From Bryum argenteum (lineage: Eukaryota; Streptophyta; Bryopsida; Bryales; Bryaceae), in assembly GCA_037043015.1 (NCBI GenBank), contig CM073328.1, positions 9,025,495 through 9,089,494 of the forward strand: DNA of 64,000 bases, in the 5' to 3' direction. Shown piece after piece: positions 22,830 through 33,320 of the stretch. The notes beneath the pieces were generated by a model. That model worked only from the letters and a program-made list of their open reading frames with translations, did not search any database and was not told where the DNA came from. A program made the position numbers and the translations under genes. Position 1 is the first letter of the stretch. Every line of letters begins with the position of its first letter.

Positions 22830-24222
22830 CTCCCACTTTGCGAGTAGTTTCCATCACATTGTAATCTTCTAGTGCCTCACCTTAGCAACTTCCTTCGGCA
22901 ACACACCAACCACTATCTCCTCTGTTGGGTTACACCACAAGTTCACCTCTCCATGCTTTAACACTCTTGTGGCCCTTTGGCAATGGAGCCAACCCTCATG
23001 TGCCATAGGTCATTAGAGATGCATACTCCTCTTGCATGGCCAACTCCCACTTGCTTGCATCCATACACTTTGCAAAGCATCACCCAAGCTCAAAGATTCA
23101 TCAAAACAAGCTACATTTGCATGATCTACTTTACTACGTGGTGGAAAAATGTGATTCAACCACCACTCACCAAGTGGCCTCTTCTCCCTTCTTAGGTACC
23201 TTGAGCCATTTGCACGCTGCCCTTCTCGTATCTCTTCATGTGGTGGTTGACTCTCTTGCACCACCTCCTCCTCTTGTGTCTCTTGTGACTCTTGCATTGC
23301 ATTTGGCTCCTCTCCAACTTTTGCCTCTTGTACAAAGCATGCTGAAATTGGAGGCGCATCCACCATAATCACCGTATGTGGCTCCAAACTCCCACTTGGA
23401 TGCATCTCCACATTTGCACCTCTACAACTGGCGCTTTTAGAAAACACCACATCACCACACTTGATTTGCATGTCATTCACCATGCTTTCCATGGCCTTGA
23501 TACTCTTCACATTCAAATGCCCATGGTTTCTATGCCAACCTCCCAAAGGGGCTGATTGTGGCATTTGGTGTGCCACATTGGCCATTTCATGCATGGAGAA
23601 GGGCATTTCATACAAACTCCCTACTCTATGCAATCTAGCAATCACCTTCCTATTGGCAGTCCTTACAATGCATGCATCATCATTAAACTCCACCTTCAAA
23701 CCTTTTAGAGCAAGCTTAGCTACGGAGATCAAGTTCCTCTTTAACTTGGGGATGTGGAGCACCTCCGTTATCTTGATCTTGTGCTTCACTCCCATCACTA
23801 TCACCTCTTCAACAATGGTGCCAACTCCAACCGCATGCACAACGCTATCATCTCCCAAGTGCACATTTCGTGGTGGTGATAATACCTCATATGTTTGGAA
23901 CGCTGCCCTATGCGGTGACATGTGCTTGGTGGCTCCCGAATCCATGATCCACTTGGCCATGGAGTTGTCATCTCCATCTCCATTAGCAAAGGCATGCTCC
24001 TCCCACATCTTGTCTTTTTTTGCAACAACGGGCGCTCATTGTCTTTAATAACGCATAATCCTCCTCATTGTCTTGGTTTCTTGCAACATTGGCACTCTCC
24101 TTCTCTTTCATCTTGTCTTGGAAGCAAAACCTTGCAATGTGGCCCGGCTTGCCACAATTGTAACACAACCTTGGCCCATTTGACATCCTCCCTTTGTTCT
24201 GGGCCGCCACCAACGCTGCCTC
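22830..24222 (-). pseudogene. Copia A1 internal region: zinc knuckle, protease, no integrase core or RT
   Basis: From 24213 downward: a CCHC knuckle (CYNCGKPGHIARFC), an aspartic protease with MDSGATKHMSPHRAAF, HVPKLKRN-type protease text and the start of the GAG-pre-integrase domain (NHGHLNVKSIKAM). The frame then jumps to the post-integrase linker (ANVEMHPSGSLEPH) and LGEWWLNHIFPP, so the DDE core is missing. Reverse transcriptase is reduced to a few codons before the polypurine tract. The protease frame (23013-24008, 331 codons) is separated from the knuckle by a frameshift. A2 interrupts the gag side at 24223. Confidence 0.8.
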
Positions 24223-24535
24223 TGTTAGAGATTAGGTTGCTCGTAGTTTATAAGAGCACCTAATAGTTATTAGAGTATGTTAGAGTAAGTAATAGAAACT
24301 AGGTCTTAGTCCTCTAGGGTGTGTGAAGAGGGCTGGTCCTAAAAGCCTTAGAGAGAGAGAAGAGAGGACTTAGCCTCTCGGTTATCCCATATTGTTTGTA
24401 GCACCATGTGCCTACCTATGGATACATAAGCAAGGGCTTCGAATGAGTATGTATCTCATTCAAGCATTCATTGCTCTACCTTGTGTGTAAGCTTTGATGT
24501 TTGTATTCTCTCTCACCCTCTATTGAGCTTCAATA
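24223..24535 (+). repeat. Copia family A 5' LTR (element A2)
   Basis: Starts TGTTAGAGATTAGG and ends CTTCAATA, immediately followed by the primer-binding site. It is head-to-head with minus-strand A1, so A2 probably inserted into the A1 gag region; the left flank is GCCTC. The partner flank is lost. Confidence 0.85.
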
Positions 24536-24549
24536 GGTTATGGGCCCAC
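24536..24549 (+). promoter_or_regulatory. Primer-binding site complementary to half of initiator tRNA-Met
   Basis: GGTTATGGGCCCAC directly abuts the LTR. It is the complement of GUGGGCCCAUAACC, the anticodon stem-loop side of eukaryotic initiator tRNA-Met, not of the tRNA 3' end (TGGTATCAGAGC type). This corresponds to the half-tRNA primer of Drosophila copia. The same site follows LTRs at 28195 and 43166, and in reverse at 46932-46945 and 48889-48902. Confidence 0.8.
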
Positions 24550-25740
24550 TACTCTTGTAGTGAGGTTGAGTTAGAATACATTTGGAGGCTTGGAGAGGTC
24601 AAGGAGGTGTTGCACACACTTAGAGGGCTGATTTGCACTCCTTGGAGCATTGGAGGTGCATTTGGAGCCATTTGGAGGTGTTTGCAACCATTTGAATGTG
24701 TTTTGAGGTGATTTGGAGCCATTTGGAGGTGTTTGCAACCATTTGGGGCTTTGGAGGTGCATTTGGAGCCATTTGGAGGTGTGTGCAACCACTTGGAGGT
24801 GCTAGCAACCATTTGGAGCTTTGGAGGTGTACTTGGAGCCATTTGGAGGTGTTTGGAGGTGATCTGAGGCATTTGGAGGCAATTGGAGCATTTTGGAGGT
24901 GTTTGGAGGTGATCTGAGGCATTTGGAGGCAATTGGAGCATTTTGGAGGTGTTTGGAGGTCTCTTGAAGGCATTGGAGGATTGTGAGCTTCCCTTGTTTT
25001 GGTTAGAGTGTTTCTAACACATGAAGGGGCTGATTTGAGCATTTTGTGCATGTGTGCACACAAGGGGCTGATTTGAGCATTTGTGGTGCATGTGTGCACA
25101 CAAGGGGCTGATTTGAGCATTTGTGGTGCAAGAGAGGTGTCTTGAGGCTCCTAAGTTGAGATTTGAGTGATTTGAGGTTCATGAAGCTTATTTGACATTG
25201 ATTGAGGGCTGATCTAGTCTAGGAGTGCACAAGTGCTCATTTGGAAGCATTGTAGGCTGATTTGAGTGCTTAGAGGTGCACAGTCACCTTGTGTGTGTAG
25301 TAGACATCTAGATCTAGTCTTTGGAGGTCAAATAGCTTGAGTTTGATCCAATTTGAGTGGGAGCAAGTGGATCTTGCTTGTTTGATTGATTTGTTGATCT
25401 AGAAGCTTCTTTGACATAGATTGAGGGCTGATCTAGTGTAGGGAGTACACAAGTGCTCATTTGGAGGCATTGAGGGCTGATTTGAGTGCTTTGAGGTGCA
25501 TATACACCTTGTGAGTGTGGGAGGAAGCCTAGATCTAGGATTTGGACATCAAAGAGCTTGAGTGTGATTTGATTTGAGTGGGAGCAAGTGGATCTTGCTT
25601 GTTTGAGTGTTGAGGGGCTTATTGTGCATTGTTTTGTGCACAAGTGTGTTTGTGGTGGTGATAAGAGGGCTGATTTTGAAGTGTTTGAAGCTAGATTTGA
25701 GTGCTTGGTGTTAGGGCCACGTTTGTGCTTTTTGGCCATG
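24550..25740 (+). repeat. Copia family A leader with TTTGGAGGTG minisatellite
   Basis: The untranslated leader between primer site and gag. From about 24640 to 24960 it is built from variants of CATTTGGAGGTG and TTTGCAACCATTTGGAGG, including a near-exact 54-bp tandem duplication (24847-24900 and 24901-24954). The rest carries many spaced copies of GGGCTGATTTGAG. The array is much shorter in the copy at 43.28-43.39 kb. Confidence 0.75.
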
Positions 25741-27788
25741 GTATTGGAGGGTCCATCTCCATTGTTAGGGTGCTTGAGAAGTTCAATGGCACCAACTTGC
25801 ACTTGTGGAAGTTCAAGATGAACATGGCACTCGATTCCATGGACTTTGGGAGATTGTTGAATTGGCACGGAGGAGGCTCCACCATCTCTTGCAAGTGACA
25901 AGGACAAGAAGGAGTACCAAAGGAGGGTGAGGAAGGCCGCCCTTGGCCCATTTTGCATCCTCAATTTGTTTGGATGCCCAACTTGCTCACATCAAGAGTT
26001 GCAAAGGACCAGCGGAAGCATGGAGGGTACTTTGTAACATCCATGAGACAAACTCCATTGGTCAACATACTCTTCTCTCTAAAGCAAGTTCTTCACAATC
26101 AAGATGGAAGAAGGGGCTGACTTGTTGGAGCACATCAACAACATCCTCCTCCTTGGTGATCAACTTGCTTGCTTGGATGTTTGCCCATGAAGGAGGAGGA
26201 TATTGTTATGACCTTGTTTTGATAGTCTCCCATCTTCATTTGAGCACTTGATAACGGCTTTAGACACCTTGACCCTTGCTGACCTTAAGATGGAGTTTGT
26301 GGTGTCAAGGTTGATGCCTGAAGTGTCCAAGAGGAAGGTGGGGGTGCTCAAATTGTTTGAGGAAGCGTTGGTGGCGGCTCAAAACAAATGGAGGATGCAA
26401 AATGGGCTCATTCGTGCTTCAATTGTGGCAAACCGGGCCACATTGCAAGATGTTTATTGCTTCCAAGACAAGAAGGAGAAAGAGAGTGCCAATGTTGCAA
26501 GAAACAAAGACAATGAGGAGGAGTATGCGTTTGTCAAGCGCCGTTGTTGCAAGCAAAGAGGAGATGTGGGAAGAGCATGCCTTTGCAAATGGAGATGGAG
26601 ATGACAACACCATTTGAATGTGGATCATGGATTTTGGAGCCATTTGGACATGTCACCATAGGGCAGCATTTCAAACATTTGAGGTAATATCACCACCATT
26701 TGCAATGCACTTGGGAGATGGTACCATTTGGAGCTTTGCGGTGGAGTTGGAGCCATTTTGAGGAGGTGAAGGTGATGGGCATTTGGCACAAAATCAACAT
26801 TTTAAAGGAGGTTTGGACATCCCAAAGTTAAAGAGAATTTTGTTTCCCTTGTTTTAGCAAAGCTTGCTCTTAATGGCTTAAAGGTGGAGTTTTGATGATG
26901 ATGCATGCATTGTGAGGGCTGCAAATAGGAAGGTGATTGCTAGATTGCCAAGAGAAGGGAGTTTATATTTGAGTGATTCAATGTTCATGAAGCTTATTTG
27001 ACATTGATTGAGGGCTGATCAAATGCCACAATCAGCGCATTTGGAGCTACGCCATAGGCCTTGGGCATTTGAATTTGAAGAATTTGAAGGTCCTTGAAAG
27101 GATGGTAAATGGCATGCAAATCAAGAATAGGACATCAAGGTCAAATAGCTCGTGATGTGGTGATTGCGGAGGAGGCCACTTGTGGAGATGCGTTTGTGGA
27201 TTTGCATCCAAGTGGGAGTTTGAGCCACTTGGTGATTGGGGTGGATGCAAGTGCTCATTTGGAGGCATTGAGGGCTGACAAGAGGCTTAAGTTGGAGAAG
27301 AGCCTAAAGGAGAAGCAAGATCTAGGAAATAGAAGGAAGAGGAGGATGTGGAGGTTGAATCACATGAAGAAGATTGATCTTGCTTGTTTGAGTGCACGAG
27401 GCCCATGGTATCCAATAAGGAGAGGAGGTCACTCCAAGAGTGGTGGTTAATCCATATTCTTCCACCATCTATTGTGGTTGGTGTGCAAATCTTATTTGTT
27501 TTTGATGATACTTTGAGTTTGGTGATGCTTTGAAAGTTCAATGGCACCAACTTCAACTTGTGGAAGTTCAAGACCAAACAAAACGATTCCATGGACTTGT
27601 GGGAGATTGTTGGAATTGGCTTTGTTGCCAGGCACCACCAGATAGTTAGAGGATGGAGAGGAGAGCTTGAGGGATTACCAAATGGAGGACATAGTGGGTG
27701 ATATATTGGTGGAGGCAAGGCGTTACACAAAGTGAGGCAAAGGAGATGGGAGCATGGAGGGACTGGAACATCCATGAGAGTGGGAGCT
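25741..27788 (+). pseudogene. Copia A2 internal region, mosaic and heavily broken
   Basis: Gag begins near 25738 (VRVLEKFNG-like text) but is shifted out of frame. Pieces of gag (26248-26604), knuckle, protease and post-integrase linker can be followed to 27775 in order. Short patches are replaced by foreign family A motifs: CATTTGG, a minisatellite word, interrupts protease sequence several times between 26630 and 26800, and leader sequence interrupts at 26965-27020. Compared with 44258-45253 the damage is patchwork, not simple point mutation. Integrase core and RT are absent. Confidence 0.7.
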
Positions 27789-27949
27789 TGTTAGAGATTA
27801 GGTTGCTCGTAGTTTATAAGAGCAATCAAGATGGAAGTTATTAGAGTATGTTAGAGTACATCAACAAGAGGCTAGGTCTTAGTCCTCTAGGGTGTGTGAA
27901 GAGGGCTGGTCTTAAAAGCCTTAGAGAGAGAGAAGAGAGGACTTAGCCT
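27789..27949 (+). repeat. Copia family A 3' LTR, truncated by B1
   Basis: Begins TGTTAGAGATTAGG and matches the first half of the LTR, with short patches (ATCAAGATGGAAG, ACATCAACAAG) not seen in other copies. It stops at 27949, where the B1 LTR begins. Confidence 0.75.
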
Positions 27950-28194
27950 TGTTGAGAAACATGTACCTATTGAAGTAGATAGTGTACATGGAGGCGTAGG
28001 AGTAGAACTATGCACTTAGTTAGTTCATATACTCCATTAGGTGTTGCTTGTAGTCAAAGGCAGCCCATAGTGGTGAGTTATCCCACATGGTTAGGAGATA
28101 TGTAGAGGAGGCTTCCTACTACTTGTATTCAGCCCTTGCATGGCTGAAATCATCCAATACCATCTAAGTAAAGTCTTTCCCTTCAATCTCAATA
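27950..28194 (+). repeat. Copia family B 5' LTR (element B1)
   Basis: TGTTGAGAAACATGTACC ... CTTCAATCTCAATA, 245 bp, followed at once by GGTTATGGGCCCAC. Same termini type (TG...TA) as family A but otherwise distinct sequence. Confidence 0.85.
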
Positions 28195-29334
28195 GGTTAT
28201 GGGCCCACGCACGTGGTGGTGCGCTTGAAGGAGAAATTCACATCATTTGGAGAGGATCGTGGAGCTTGTGGGACAAAACCAGCCTTGTTTACATGTGTGC
28301 ACCTTCAATCCAATTGGTGTAAGTCCATTCCCAAAGGAGAAGTCTTGAAGTGCATTTTCTTTGGAGTTTGTTGGCTGAAGTTGGAGTTGTTGAGTGCATT
28401 TGAGTGTGAGGTTGTGTTTTGAGAGAGATCACACCTTGGTAGGGCTGGTTGCATGCTCTTTCATTGAGTTTGTGCTTAGATTTGCACATTGGGAGCCAAT
28501 TAGGGCTGATTGTGCACTTGGGTGCATTGGGTTGCAATTGAGGCAATTGCAATCTTGTAAGAGTGTTTTGAGTGTTTTTGAAGCATCTTTGAGTTGATTG
28601 AGGAGTTTGGCATTCATTAGAGGGCTGATTTGTGGTCTTGTGTGAATGTGGCACATTGTGGCACATTTGTGCATTGGTGAGTTTGAAAGAGATGTAGATC
28701 TAGATCTAGATCTGATTTCGTGAAGTGAGTGCATTGGTGAGTTGAAGAAGGGCTGATTTGAGCTCTTGAGGGTGATTGCACATTTGGCACATTTGTGCAT
28801 TGGTGAGTTGAAGAAGGGCTGATTTGAGCACTTGTGAGTGATTGAGCTAGTTTCTTGCATATGTGATTGCAAGAGGGCTGATTGCACTTCTTTGAGTGAT
28901 TAGGGCAAGTTTGAGTGTCCATTAGGGCTGATTTCAGCCCTTGTGAGCTTTGTGGAGTGATTGTGAGCCATTTAGAGTCACTTGCTCATTTGGATCCCTT
29001 GTAAGGGCTGATTGGGAGTCTCTTAGCTCCTTGAGGTGTGGATTGCACTACATTGTGAGTTAGTGGCTGAATTCAAGAAGTTCTTGTTTAGGAAGCTCAT
29101 GTGGGTGTTTTGAGCAAGATTAGGGTCCGATTTGGTGGTGAGTGTGGTGATCTACTTGAGGGAGGTGTTTGTGAGGTCCTTAGGGTTTAGATCTCCTTGT
29201 GAGGACCTTGCAAGGGCTGGTTGGTGCAACTTCAGCCCATTGCCTTTGTTTTAGGGATTCTAGGGAGGCAAAATTGAGTTTGTCAACTCTCTTAGCTTCT
29301 TTAGGTGCTGCCATCAAGTGGGAGCTACTTCAAC
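28195..29334 (+). repeat. Copia family B leader with half-tRNA primer site and GGGCTGATT repeats
   Basis: The primer site is at 28195-28208. The rest is 1.1 kb of untranslated leader with spaced AGGGCTGATTTG motifs, CATTGGTGAGTTGAAGAAGG duplications near 28730 and 28798, and an AGATCT simple repeat near 28690. Minus-strand frames here are compositional. The reverse-complement counterpart is at 46.16-46.93 kb. Confidence 0.75.
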
Positions 29335-31911
29335 ATGGCTGCGAGTGAAGGAGATGGCGTGCGCATCATCGACAAGTTCAATGGTGTCAACTTTGGCATG
29401 TGGAAGTTCAAGATGGAGATGATTCTTGCGGAGAAGGACTTGTGGGATGTGGCTGATGGGGGTGAGGAGCCTCCAAGTGCTGATGCGGATCTCAAGACCA
29501 AGAAGGCGTTTGAGAGGCGGGAGAAGAAGGCTTTTGCTCTCATTGTGAGCAATCTTGCGGATCAGCAAATTGCACACATCCGCCATTGCAAAACACCAGC
29601 GGAAGCGTGGACAACCCTTTGCAACATCCATGAGACCAAGAGTCTCTCAAACATCCTATTTCTACGGCGGCGGTTCTTCACTACCAAGATGCAAGAGGAG
29701 GATGACTTGTTGGATCATGTCAACAAGATCAAAGCATTGGCTCATGAGTTGGCTTGCTTGGAGGCACCCGTCACGAAAGGAGATGTGGTCATGACATTGT
29801 TGGAGAGCTTACCACCCTCCTTTGAGTTCCTCATCACCGCTTTGGAGACAAGGCCAATGAAGGAGCTGACCTTGGAGTTTGTTACAGCCCGTTTGATGCA
29901 TGAGGTCACCAAGCGGAAGGAGAATGAGCCCCAAGGAGAGGGATCAGCGCTTGTGTCAAGATTTGCCAAGGGAGGCAATAGCAAGGATTGGAAGGAGACA
30001 AGAACATGCTACAAGTGTGGCAAACTTTGGCCATTGCTCGATTTTCGATTTTGTAGGGCCAGCGAAGCCCAAGGCAAGGAGAGTGCACATCAAGTCTCCA
30101 AAGTGGAGGATGGAGATGATTTCGCCTTTTCTACACATGGAGGAGGAGAGAAGGCGGACATGTTTACTTGGATTGTGGATTCTGGTGCCACACAACACAT
30201 GACCAGCCATCGAGATGCCTTTCATACCTATCAACCCGTTGTCGGGAAGAAGATTTACATGGGAGACAATGGCATGGTGGAGGCCATTGGCATAGGGGAG
30301 GTGCATGTGGAGGGGCAACACAAGGGGCAGCCCAAGAGGATCACCATTCGTGAGGTGCTCCATGTGCCTAAGTTGCATGCCAACTTGCTTTCGGTAAGCA
30401 AATTGGCTTTGGGAGGTTTAAAGGTTCAATTCAACAATGTGGGGTGTGTTGTGAGATCACCAAGTGGGCTTTTGATTGCATCAGCCCCTCGTGAGGGCAA
30501 ATTGTATCTACTCAAATTCACCAAGGTGAATGGGAGTTCATTTGCTTGTGTGGCTCAAGGATCAGCCCATGATGAGCTTGTGGAGCTTTGGCATAGGAGG
30601 CTTGGGCACTTGAATTTGAAGAGCTTGAAGGGCCTCCAACACATTGTGAAGGGGCTGGACCTCTCTTCTTGCAAGCACGATTGGAGTTCCTTGGCTTGCA
30701 AGGGGTGCATTGAGGGCAAGCAAGCAAGGCAGCCCTTCTCCAAGCATGGAGCAACAAGGGCCACCAAGAAGTTGGAGTTGGTGCATTCGGACGTGTGCGG
30801 GCCAATGAAGACCACTTCCATTGGAGGAGCAAGGTATTTTGTCACCTTTATAGATGATTTCTCACGCAAAATATGGGTGTACATGCTGAAGTGCAAGAGT
30901 GAGGTGTTTGGGCGTTTTGAGACTTGGAAGGCGCTTGTGGAGGCCCAATCTGATTGCAAGGTGAAGGTGCTGCGGTCGGATAATGGAGGGGAGTATGTGT
31001 CCAAGGCATTTGAGAACTTCCTCAAAGCCCATGGCATTGAGCACCACACATCAGCCCCTTACACGCCTCAACAAAATGGTGTTGCGGAGCGTGCAAACCG
31101 CACCATTGTGGAGATGGCAAGGGCCATGATTCATGGCCAAGGGCTCAAGTATGAGCTATGGGGAGAGGCCGTGAGCAATGCGGTGTACACAAGGAACCGC
31201 TGCCCCACTCAAGCATTGGTAAGCAAGACACCTCAAGAGGCTTGGAGTGGAGTGAGGCCCCATGTGTCCCATATGCGTGTTTTTGGTTGCATTGCGTATG
31301 CGTTGGTTCCAAATGCAAAGAGGACCAAGTTGGATGCCAAGGCCATCAAGTGTCTTCTTCTTGGGTATTGTGAGGGAACGAAGGCCTATAGGCTGATGCG
31401 TGTGGACACCAAGGCCATTATCAAGTGTAGAGATGTAACGTTCTTGGAAGATGGAGGCGCTGAATTTGGGCACTTGGAGGTGAGCCCAAGTGGGAGAAGT
31501 GGAGGACCAGCCCAAAGTGTGGGCTCAACTCCAGAGATGACATTGAAGAAGTGGGAGATGAAGATGAAGAAGATTTGGAGGAACCCAAGGAGGAGGTTGT
31601 GTTCCATCTCGCAGCGGAAGGAGACATCAACTATTTGCTCACCAAGAGAGCACGAGAAGGACCACTATCTCCCTATGGAGGAGCCACGGGAGCAGCCCTT
31701 AGAAGGAGCCAAGATACCCCACAAGGACTCGCAACTCCCACTTGGGGATTGGTGGATGAACCATATTCTTCCTCCCCGACATGAAGATCATCAAAACAAA
31801 CTATATTTTCTTGAATCCCATCGACACTTGATGATTTGTGAAGATTCAAGCAAGTGGGAGGTAGTTACGGTTGGTGATGTCCTAACATTTATTGCGCTTG
31901 GAAAGTCTTGA
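29335..31911 (+). CDS. Copia B1 polyprotein: Gag-protease-integrase, RT deleted
   Basis: Start ATG at 29335 (MAASEGDGVRIIDKFNG). Order: UBN2-type Gag (residues 1 to about 210); a damaged zinc knuckle near 225-240 (CYKCGKLWPLL, no His); protease VDSGATQHM near 281; GAG-pre-integrase LWHRRLGHLNLKSL; integrase core with D486, D549 and E585 (DD35E spacing); post-integrase linker; WWMNHILPP. It then jumps straight to a scrap of the C-terminal tail and stops, so reverse transcriptase and RNase H are missing. A long open frame without stops suggests recent activity or purifying selection before the loss. It could supply integrase but could not copy itself. Confidence 0.85.
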   Translation: MAASEGDGVRIIDKFNGVNFGMWKFKMEMILAEKDLWDVADGGEEPPSADADLKTKKAFERREKKAFALIVSNLADQQIAHIRHCKTPAEAWTTLCNIHETKSLSNILFLRRRFFTTKMQEEDDLLDHVNKIKALAHELACLEAPVTKGDVVMTLLESLPPSFEFLITALETRPMKELTLEFVTARLMHEVTKRKENEPQGEGSALVSRFAKGGNSKDWKETRTCYKCGKLWPLLDFRFCRASEAQGKESAHQVSKVEDGDDFAFSTHGGGEKADMFTWIVDSGATQHMTSHRDAFHTYQPVVGKKIYMGDNGMVEAIGIGEVHVEGQHKGQPKRITIREVLHVPKLHANLLSVSKLALGGLKVQFNNVGCVVRSPSGLLIASAPREGKLYLLKFTKVNGSSFACVAQGSAHDELVELWHRRLGHLNLKSLKGLQHIVKGLDLSSCKHDWSSLACKGCIEGKQARQPFSKHGATRATKKLELVHSDVCGPMKTTSIGGARYFVTFIDDFSRKIWVYMLKCKSEVFGRFETWKALVEAQSDCKVKVLRSDNGGEYVSKAFENFLKAHGIEHHTSAPYTPQQNGVAERANRTIVEMARAMIHGQGLKYELWGEAVSNAVYTRNRCPTQALVSKTPQEAWSGVRPHVSHMRVFGCIAYALVPNAKRTKLDAKAIKCLLLGYCEGTKAYRLMRVDTKAIIKCRDVTFLEDGGAEFGHLEVSPSGRSGGPAQSVGSTPEMTLKKWEMKMKKIWRNPRRRLCSISQRKETSTICSPREHEKDHYLPMEEPREQPLEGAKIPHKDSQLPLGDWWMNHILPPRHEDHQNKLYFLESHRHLMICEDSSKWEVVTVGDVLTFIALGKS

Positions 31912-31964
31912 TGTTGATTGAGAAAAAGGGGTTTGGTGCCTTTGCCCATTTAGCAAAGTGGGAG

Positions 31965-32265
31965 TGTTGAGAAACATGTACCTATTGAAGTAGATAGTGT
32001 AAACTCCCATGGAGTGGCCTCCTCCGCAATCACCACATCACGAGGCTGAATTTAGTAGAACTTGAACTATGTTACTTAGTTAGTTCATCATACTTCCATT
32101 AGGTGTTGCTTGTAGTCAAAGGCAGCTGATTGTAGTGTGTGAGTTATCCCACATGGTTAGGAGATATGTACAAAGGAGGCTTGGCAATCTAGCAATCACT
32201 TGTATTCAGCCCTTGCATGGCTGAAATCATCCAATCCACCATCTAAGCCAAGAGCAAGCTTTCTA
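31965..32265 (+). repeat. Copia family B 3' LTR, mosaic
   Basis: Preceded by AAAGTGGGAG (polypurine tract). It begins TGTTGAGAAACATG and follows the 27950 LTR, but has an inserted patch near 32000-32045 that is the reverse complement of the family A linker (GTGGCCTCCTCCGCAATCAC). Its end blends base by base into minus-strand family A protease sequence near 32230-32300, so the right boundary cannot be fixed. Confidence 0.65.
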
Positions 32266-33320
32266 TGGATTCAATTTCTCAATGGGATGTGGAGAACCTC
32301 CTTTATGTTGATTTTGTGCTTTACTCCCATCACCTTCACCTCCTCAACAATGGTGCCAACTCCGACCGCATGCACAATACTACCATCTGTGCCTACCTGG
32401 TGTGATATTACCTCATATGTTTGAAATGCTGCCCTATGAGGTGACATGTGGGTGGCTCGAATCCATGATCCACTTGGTCATGGTGTTGTCATCTCCATCT
32501 CCATTTGCAAAGGCATGCTCTTCCCACATCTCCTCTTTGCTTGCAACAAATACAAACGCATACTTCCCTCATTGTCTTTGTTTCTTGCAACATTGTCTCT
32601 CCTTCTCCTTCTTGTCTTGGAAGCAATACCTTGCAATGTGGCCCGGTTTGCCACAATTGAAGCACGCCCTGGCCCATTTTGCATCCTCCGTTTGTTTTGA
32701 GCCACCAACAACGCTTCCTCACCACTTTGAGCACCCTTCTCCTTTCTCTTGACACTTCATGCATCAACCTTGAAACCACAAACTCCATTTTAAGGTCAGC
32801 AAGGTTGCAAGGTCTCTAAAGCCGTTATCAAGTGCTCAAATGAAGATGGGAGACTATCAAGCAAGGTCATAACAATATCCTCCTCTTTCATGGGCACATC
32901 CAAGCAAGCAAGTTGATCCGCAAGTGCCTTGATGTTGTTGATGTGCTCCAACAAGTCAGCCCCTTCCTCCATCTTGATTGTGAAGAACTTGCGCCTCAAG
33001 AAGAGTATGTTGGACAAGGTTTTTGTCTCATGGATGTTACAAAGTACCCTCCATGCTTCCGCTGGTCCTTTGCAACTCTTGATGTGAGCAAGTTGCGCAT
33101 CCACCAAATTGAGCCCAATCATGGACATGGCCTTCCTCACCCTCCTTTGGTACTCCTTCTTGTCCTTGTCACTTGCATGAGATGGTGGTGCCTCCTCCGT
33201 GCCTTCAACAATCTCCCACAAGTCCATGGAATCGAGTGCCAAGTTCATCTTGAACTTCCACAAGTTGAAGTTGGTGCCATTGAACTTCTCAAGCACCCTA
33301 ATACCCTCCAAGGAAGCCAT
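32266..33320 (-). pseudogene. Copia A3: gag, knuckle and protease start, minus strand
   Basis: Gag starts with ATG at 33320 (MASLEGIRVLEKFNG) and is open to 32796, with DLWEIVEGTEEAPPSHA and HINNIKALADQLACL. A frameshift precedes the knuckle region (32489-32788) and protease remnants to about 32270. The downstream half of the element is missing where it meets the B1 LTR. Confidence 0.75.

Noticed and set aside
24640-24960. Regularly spaced repeats resembling a CRISPR array
   Set aside because: Units are short, imperfect and contiguous without unique spacers, and lie in a retrotransposon leader of a eukaryotic genome.
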